This document shows positions 8,257 through 12,950 of a stretch of 12,950 nt of DNA, in pieces. The translations under genes and the position numbers were made by a program. The DNA is taken from assembly GCA_027946555.1 (NCBI GenBank), contig JAPEVC010000438.1:1-12950 (forward strand). Direction: 5' to 3'. Every line of letters begins with the position of its first letter. Position 1 is the first letter of the stretch. This DNA is from Gnomoniopsis sp. IMI 355080 (taxonomy: Eukaryota > Ascomycota > Sordariomycetes > Diaporthales > Gnomoniaceae). Below the pieces are notes generated by a model, which saw only the letters and a list, made by a program, of their open reading frames with translations, did not search any database and was not told where the DNA came from.

Positions 8257-8351
8257 GGAAGGTCTACCCAGCCTGTCTTGTTCTCCTTGGGACCCATCCG
8301 GGTACCACCTGCACAGTGACCTTGGATTTCTGCCACGCCCATTCATTTCCG

Positions 8352-8468
8352 ATGCAAGACTCCGTGGAACTGTGTACACAGAGTTTGCTGCCCACGGGAG
8401 TGTGCAGATCGTCTCCAAGGCAGGGGCCACTGGAACTGTTACCAAGTTTCTCAGTCTTCCCGGACTAG
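8352..8468 (+). other. Upstream ORF 2 of the gene at 8564 (38 residues)
   Basis: ATG at 8352 opens 38 sense codons to the TAG at 8466-8468, ending about 95 bp before the main start. A third, tiny frame (ATG TGC TTT TAG) follows at 8481-8492. I do not recognise the peptide. If in the leader, these would reduce initiation at 8564 or tie it to translation status. Confidence 0.3.
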
Positions 8469-8563
8469 ATTCGGACCTGCATGTGCTTTTAGCTTTTGCA
8501 ACGCTGCGATCACATTTCAGGTCAAAGCCGAGGGACTAATCTGCAAGGAAATCAACGCCCGAC

Positions 8564-11471
8564 ATGGCGACCATGGAGTCAGCCGTGCCCTTCGCGTCTC
8601 CTGCAGCCCATCAACATTCATCACTGCCGGCATCACCAACGTTGACGAACCCGGACATGATCCTGCCCGACTACGAGCGCTCCCCCTCTCCCATCGGTTA
8701 TAGCGATGCAATGCAGTCGACCTGGAGCAGCACACAGCCTGGCCAAGCGCCGCATCAGTACAACGCGTACCCGGTTGGTAATAATGCCATCCCCATCACC
8801 CCCATCATATACGGCAACGGGACTATGCTGTCGGACATTGGCGAGGTCACCGAAGCCGAGAGCACACCAGGGAAGCCCTCGCCTCCACGACATCGATATA
8901 CCGTAAACGCATCAGCGGTGCCCGCTCCGGGGTTAAAGGTGGTAGAAGACAGTGAAGGAGATGCTGCTTTGCGCTCTTCTCCCACCATAGGAAAAACCAG
9001 CGTCGTCGACAAAACAAGCGCCCTCAGTAGTATTAAAAAGCGGGCAAAGGCGGAACAGAGAGAGCGGCGCTCTTCCAGCGACAGCAACAGCACCATTACC
9101 GACCACGATCACATTCAGAATCCCCCGGTATTCGCAGACTTCGATGATACTGTCAGCGTTGGAGAGAGTGTGTTCCAGGGAGACGATGAGGAAAGCTTGG
9201 CTAGCTCTTATGTGGACGACTCCTCCCTTGCGGATGGCCCGCCCGCCTTGTCCTCAGGAATGAATCCACGAGATAGTGGGCAGAGATATAGCACAGCCCA
9301 ACTCAGCAAAAGGGCGGAACAAATTCTAGCCAATGCAAAGAAAAGACTGACAGTAAGTGTTGAAACATCTGTTTGTGATGCTATTGGGTTGTCATGCTGA
9401 TATCCTGGTCAAGCATATGGAGGATAATCTTTCCAGGGCCAGGAGCTCGCTGCTTGTGGCCACCTCATACTCCCCAACCACATCTAGTCCTTCGCCGCCG
9501 GTCAGTAGGGCATCGACTGCTCTCATGATGGCCACTTCAGGACAAATACCCCCAGCATCTGGACATCACAGGACGGGAAGTGACAACGCGTTGCGTATTG
9601 GTATTCCAGTCAAAGTCTACCCGCAGCGATCCTCCAGTGTCCTTGGGATCTCCCCCGGCCCCCGACACCCGGGGCTGACCGTATCTAGGAGTGCGGATCA
9701 GCTGAATGGACAGTTCAACCGTCAGAGGGCATCGTACATCATGCGCGACGCATCATTGGAGCCTCTGGGTGAAGACGTTGTATCACCATCTTACAGACGA
9801 TCCGAACTCAACCCCAAGTGCAGGTACTCATCCCTCACGAGTCCTACATTCGGTTCAGCTGCCGAAAAAGGTCTCTCGCGATCGGCTTCTACATCTCAGA
9901 TGAGGGACATCAAAGATCATGTGAACGATTTGAAAGGCAAAATTTCGAGTCTGCGACAGCAGGCACGCGCCGATAGCCTCAAGAGAAGCAGTCTACAAAG
10001 CCTACGAACACCGAGCCCTTTTACCCACTCCAAAATCGGCCAGTGGTACACGAGCGCAGCCGGGAACTCCGACCGGGCGCCTGAAATCAAAAATATGGCT
10101 ATACCTTCTTGGAGCGGTGAAAGTGCTGACGAAGACAGCTTTTGGGACGGAGACTTGGGCGCCCAGGATCAAGCTACCCCTGATGAAGGATCACCCGGCG
10201 ACATAGTTGGGACAGATGTCCATGGACTAGATGTTCAGGACGACGAGCTCGAGCAATTCAGTCCAGATCCATTCGAGTACGACATTGTGAGGGGCGTTCG
10301 GGACGATAGCGATGACATGCACACCGAGAATGGCGATGCCGAAGAGGATGGAGTAATGGTCGAAGAGCCGGAGTTTGAAGATGGAGAATCAGTCGACAAT
10401 GGAGATGACGCAGTGAGCGATAGTGGCGACTCGATTTATCACGAATCGGTCCAGCACGTTCTTTCCCACGAAGACCGGGAGGACGCATTCGACTATGAAC
10501 ACTTTTTTCTTCACAGCGCCATGGGGACTATTAGTCAGAGACTGGCGCGCCGGGAAAGTGATGCCAGTTTTACATCGGAGGATTCAGTCGAGACCACCAG
10601 AGGACCTATCGTCGAGTCGGAGGATACTGATCAGGAGAAGCCACCTAGCATGACAAGACGTGGCAGTGAGACGTCTATTTCGACCATGGATTCTTTTGCG
10701 ACAGCAGAAGAAGCCCTTTCCAGCCGTCAAGGGAGCTTGGACCTCAACAGGGAGGAAGTCGAGGCGCCTCTTGGGACTGAGCAAGCTGTTGAAGACGAGG
10801 ATGATGAGGCGGCGGATGAGGTCGAGCCAGAGGCATTCCCAGTGCTTCCCGCAAGTTCTACTGCCTTCGAAAGACCAGAAACACCGCCGACAGCAAAACG
10901 GGCCACTTTTGCAGGTGTAGGTTCTCCCTTGTATACTGCGACATCGCCAGCGCCCGGAGGCACACGTCTGGGCAGCCTGTACTCCGCGATCCGCCGCCCG
11001 ATGAGCTCGACAGCCATGACACGGTCACATGCGTCTTCAACTTCATCGTTCGAATCGACCGGCACGACTCGCAGTTTCCCACTGGTAAACAGGCCAACTA
11101 GCAAAGCGAGTGGCAGCAGTGGTATTTTCACGCCGGACGGCCGCTCATCGGACTCAGACGGCAAGACGGCTTCGATTTTGTTCAGCTCACGGGCCTCGCA
11201 GAACAGCAGCGCAATCAACGGAGAGACAAACCATAGCATAAGCCTGCACAGCACCACTAGTTCGACGAGCCTCATGGAGAAGAATGGGACGACGGCTGTG
11301 CTGGAGACTCTGCCCCGAGATGACCAGTTCTTGGTGGAGAGGCTCGTTGCCAGCCTCGGCCGGTGTGTGCTCGGCTTGACGGAGAACAGCAAAACGAGCA
11401 TGGAGGCACGAATGTACCGACGCAGGATCGATGCCGCCAGGAAAATCCTCGAGGGTTTCGACAAGGTGTAA
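8564..11471 (+). CDS. Large disordered serine-rich, acidic protein of unknown function
   Basis: Two exons (8564-9352, 9414-11471) give 948 residues; an in-frame TAA at 8537-8539 supports this start, though Met4 (8573) is possible. I do not recognise the function; it resembles conserved uncharacterised proteins of filamentous ascomycetes. Most of the chain is low-complexity Ser/Thr/Pro, so probably disordered. Likely ordered islands: MLSDIGEVTEAES (88-100); a basic helix KKRAKAEQRERR (158-169); a helix LSKRAEQILANAKKRLT continuing over the splice into HMEDNLSRARSSL (about 247-276); a coiled-coil-like IKDHVNDLKGKISSLRQQAR (428-447); an acidic zone (about 500-625) ending in DYEHFFLHSAMG (623-634); and a C-terminal helical block LVERLVASLGRCVLGL to about 945. 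RRES and RRGS motifs are candidate sites for a basophilic kinase such as PKA. No signal peptide or membrane segment. A scaffold or polarity/cytoskeleton role is possible but not shown. Confidence 0.85.
9353..9413 (+). other. Intron of the 948-residue protein gene
   Basis: Donor GTAAGT, branch-like CTGAT (9397-9401), acceptor CAAG, 61 nt, phase 0. The stronger-looking acceptor TTCCAG at 9431-9436 was tested and gives an early stop (TAG) in the required frame, so the CAAG at 9413 is chosen; it keeps the helix running across the junction. Confidence 0.82.
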
Positions 11472-11827
11472 TGCAACCGCCTCGAATCATAGACCATGTG
11501 TTTTGCTTATCAAGATCCGGCTCACTGCGCTTCAACAAAACGATTTGGTGCGCAGCTATGGAGGGACGAGCATCGCAACTGCTTGACAGCTTGGTGGACT
11601 TTTTGCTGCTCAGGACAGTCGACTGCTCTTTACAGACATTATTTGGCGTGGCCATTCTATCCCTAACCTTTCCTTTTGTGCTTTTCTCACCCTTTTTTGG
11701 CAGATATCCGGAGTGGGTGGGACCTTGGGATTAATTTTTTGAAGGGGTGACACCCCACGATGGTGCCCATGACAGGATGCTGGCTTTGATACCCTTCTTT
11801 TATTTTCCGATTTTTCCTTTTCCGCAA

Positions 11828-11833
11828 AATAAA
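11828..11833 (+). terminator. Candidate polyadenylation signal AATAAA
   Basis: AATAAA about 360 bp after the stop of the disordered-protein gene, followed 25 nt later by a 12-nt T tract (11859-11870). This arrangement is consistent with a 3' end processing site for that gene. Fungal signals are degenerate, so position is only suggestive. Confidence 0.35.
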
Positions 11834-11858
11834 AAGCTTCAGGTTGAATTCTTGTATC

Positions 11859-11870
11859 TTTTTTTTTTTT
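11859..11870 (+). repeat. Poly-T tract, 12 nt
   Basis: Uninterrupted run of 12 thymines downstream of the AATAAA. It may be part of the U-rich downstream element of the 3' end of the preceding gene. Confidence 0.8.
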
Positions 11871-12450
11871 CCCACTGTACTGTACCTTGGCCACTCAAGA
11901 TGGCCTTTTATGATCAACCTACGACTTTTAAATCAAATAGCACCAGATACATAATGATTTAATGACGACCTCTGTTGGAGATTGAATCTGCCTTCAGACC
12001 CTCATGAGCTGTTGTATGCTTATTGTAGCATTTGGAAAGGACCTCGGGAACACTATAGCGTAGAGAGTCACCAACCCCATGAGGTTGTGCTGGAAGATGG
12101 CCTGTGCACCCTAATTCCTGAACCCTGGTTCGCCCCTCAACGTGAACCCATGCAAGTCACCAGTGATTGACAACTGATTCCGGATCCCTGCGACCGCGCA
12201 ACCAGGGGAACGACCAACTCACCGTACATTGAACTCTGGCTTTCCACAACAAAATTTTGTTCCAGGCTAGCCATACTGCTTCTACAATCACAGAAGTTGT
12301 ATGCCTCTATGTTCTGTTTTTTTGGCTCTTGTATGCCCTTGCCGACAACGAGTATCCAAACTCGGAACAAAGCAGCCACCAAGGACCAGATCGCCCATCG
12401 CCGACCATCATAAACACTTCCAAGAGAACAAGACGAGTCCAGTCACGACC

Positions 12451-12950
12451 ATGGACGGTGCCCAGGACCCCGTTGATACTCTGCTACAGAACTTCAATTA
12501 TCTGCGAGAAGGTAAATACGCGCCGTTGCCTTCTCCAATAATAATCAGCGCGGCCCTTTTTGGCGCAAGCAAGCTAACAAACCAAAACCTCCCACCAGCA
12601 CTTTTCTCGCCAACAACCACCCGTCTCCTCCAACAACACCTCTACTCGCCCTCGTCCACGCTCCATCTCCTCAAACGCCAGACCCTTGCCCTCCTTGCGC
12701 CCATCATGAACCCGCTCCTCATGCGCCTCAACGCGGCCCTCACCAACTCGCCCGACATTGTCATCCTCTTCCTGATCGTCCTGGTGTTCCTCGTGGCGAT
12801 CCAGGTGCTCGCGTGGATCCGGCGCATGATGCTGTGGATCACGGGTTTGCTATTTCGGCTCGTATTTTGGGCAGCGGTGGTGGCGGGCGTGGCGTTTGCT
12901 GTGCAGAGAGGGCCCGATCAGACGCTGCGGGACCTGGCGTGGGCTGGGGG
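12451..12950 (+). CDS. APQ12: APQ12-family nuclear envelope protein (partial, cut by window end)
   Basis: Start of a small membrane protein of the APQ12 family (nuclear pore assembly and biogenesis). Yeast Apq12 sits in the nuclear envelope/ER and affects pore biogenesis, membrane lipid balance and mRNA export. Exons 12451-12511 and 12599 to the edge give about 137 residues so far. After a short N-terminus (MDGAQDPVDTLLQNFNYLRE) and a helical stretch come two hydrophobic segments at about 73-95 and 101-123, linked by WIRRMMLW. The pattern IQVLAWIRRMMLWITGLLFR then LVFWA matches the family signature I know from filamentous fungi (roughly LxWhRRhhLFWxRLxFRLhFW). The start lies in a good context (CACGACCATGG). 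Fungal members often continue past this point with a charged tail, so the missing part may be short. The gene name is by family; orthology with yeast is not tested. Confidence 0.8.
   Translation, partial: MDGAQDPVDTLLQNFNYLREGKYAPLPSPIIISAALFGASKLTNQNLPPALFSPTTTRLLQQHLYSPSSTLHLLKRQTLALLAPIMNPLLMRLNAALTNSPDIVILFLIVLVFLVAIQVLAWIRRMMLWITGLLFRLVFWAAVVAGVAFAVQRGPDQTLRDLAWAG
12512..12598 (+). other. Intron 1 of the APQ12-like gene
   Basis: Donor GTAAAT, branch site CTAAC (12574-12578), acceptor CACCAG, 87 nt. It splits codon 21 after its first base; the join gives REALFSP. Confidence 0.85.

Larger units (their letters stand above)
6145..8563. other. Long intergenic region between divergent genes
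   Basis: This 2.4-kb stretch lies between RPF2 (minus) and the large disordered-protein gene (plus), so it should contain both promoters. I see no supportable gene. Frames of 60 to 170 codons exist on both strands but have non-ATG starts, overlap one another and carry no motif. The part from about 7900 to 8560 is C/T-rich on the plus strand (repeated TCTC, CCTT stretches), as expected of a fungal leader for the gene at 8564. Elements of note are listed separately: a C tract, a palindrome, a G-quadruplex motif, a TACCT cluster and upstream ORFs. Confidence 0.55.
11472..12450. other. 3' region and promoter between two tandem genes
   Basis: No supportable gene. The first part should be the 3' UTR of the disordered-protein gene, and the last few hundred bases the promoter of the APQ12-like gene. 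A T-rich stretch runs from about 11797 to 11870. A 62-codon frame at 11982-12170 has no ATG start and no motif. The final 40 bases before 12451 are A/C-rich, as is common just before fungal start codons. Confidence 0.5.

Noticed and set aside
10727..11497. 256-codon minus-strand frame opposite the disordered-protein gene
   Set aside because: Antisense shadow of a serine-rich exon; the plus-strand frame is continuous over 2 kb and ends cleanly at 11471.
11982..12170. 62-codon plus-strand frame with protein-like composition
   Set aside because: Starts with TTG, has no upstream ATG in frame before a stop, no splice support and no recognisable motif.

Overview
The window looks like nuclear DNA of a filamentous ascomycete (Pezizomycotina, probably Sordariomycetes; this is inferred from gene style, not proven). 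Four protein-coding genes can be supported. Every intron is short (61 to 143 nt), with GT..AG ends and a CTRAC- or CTGAT-type branch site 12 to 22 nt before the acceptor where it could be located. Exons are GC-rich, intergenic stretches are long and hold homopolymer tracts, and leaders are pyrimidine-rich. I see no bacterial operon structure, tRNA, rRNA, CRISPR array, transposase or viral gene.

Layout, left to right. (1) 1-2305 has no convincing gene; it holds small palindromes, a 14-nt tandem duplication and poly-C tracts, and ends in the leader of the next gene. (2) 2306-4035, plus strand, three exons: a Zn2Cys6 transcription factor of the UPC2-like (sterol uptake control) type. Its zinc cluster is split over three exons, one only 28 nt long. 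(3) 4036-5040 is the region between two convergent genes, with short coding-like frames of uncertain status. (4) 5041-6144, minus strand, three exons: the ribosome-biogenesis Brix protein RPF2. (5) 6145-8563 is a 2.4-kb region between divergent genes. It carries a strong G-quadruplex motif, a perfect 23-bp palindrome, a TACCT cluster and short upstream ORFs. (6) 8564-11471, plus strand, two exons: a 948-residue, mostly disordered serine-rich and acidic protein of unknown function with a few conserved-looking islands. (7) 11472-12450 is the 3' region and the next promoter. (8) 12451 to the window edge, plus strand: the start of an APQ12-family nuclear envelope membrane protein, cut off by the end of the window.

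The genes do not form an obvious pathway or secondary-metabolite cluster. RPF2 (pre-60S assembly, nucleolus) and the APQ12-like protein (nuclear envelope, pore biogenesis and mRNA export) are housekeeping; the transcription factor is probably an ordinary Zn-cluster regulator. I found no clear evidence of a new biological system. The most useful points are the exact exon structures (several starts sit on tiny first exons that automatic models tend to miss), the G-quadruplex and palindrome in the divergent intergenic region, and the upstream ORFs before two of the genes.
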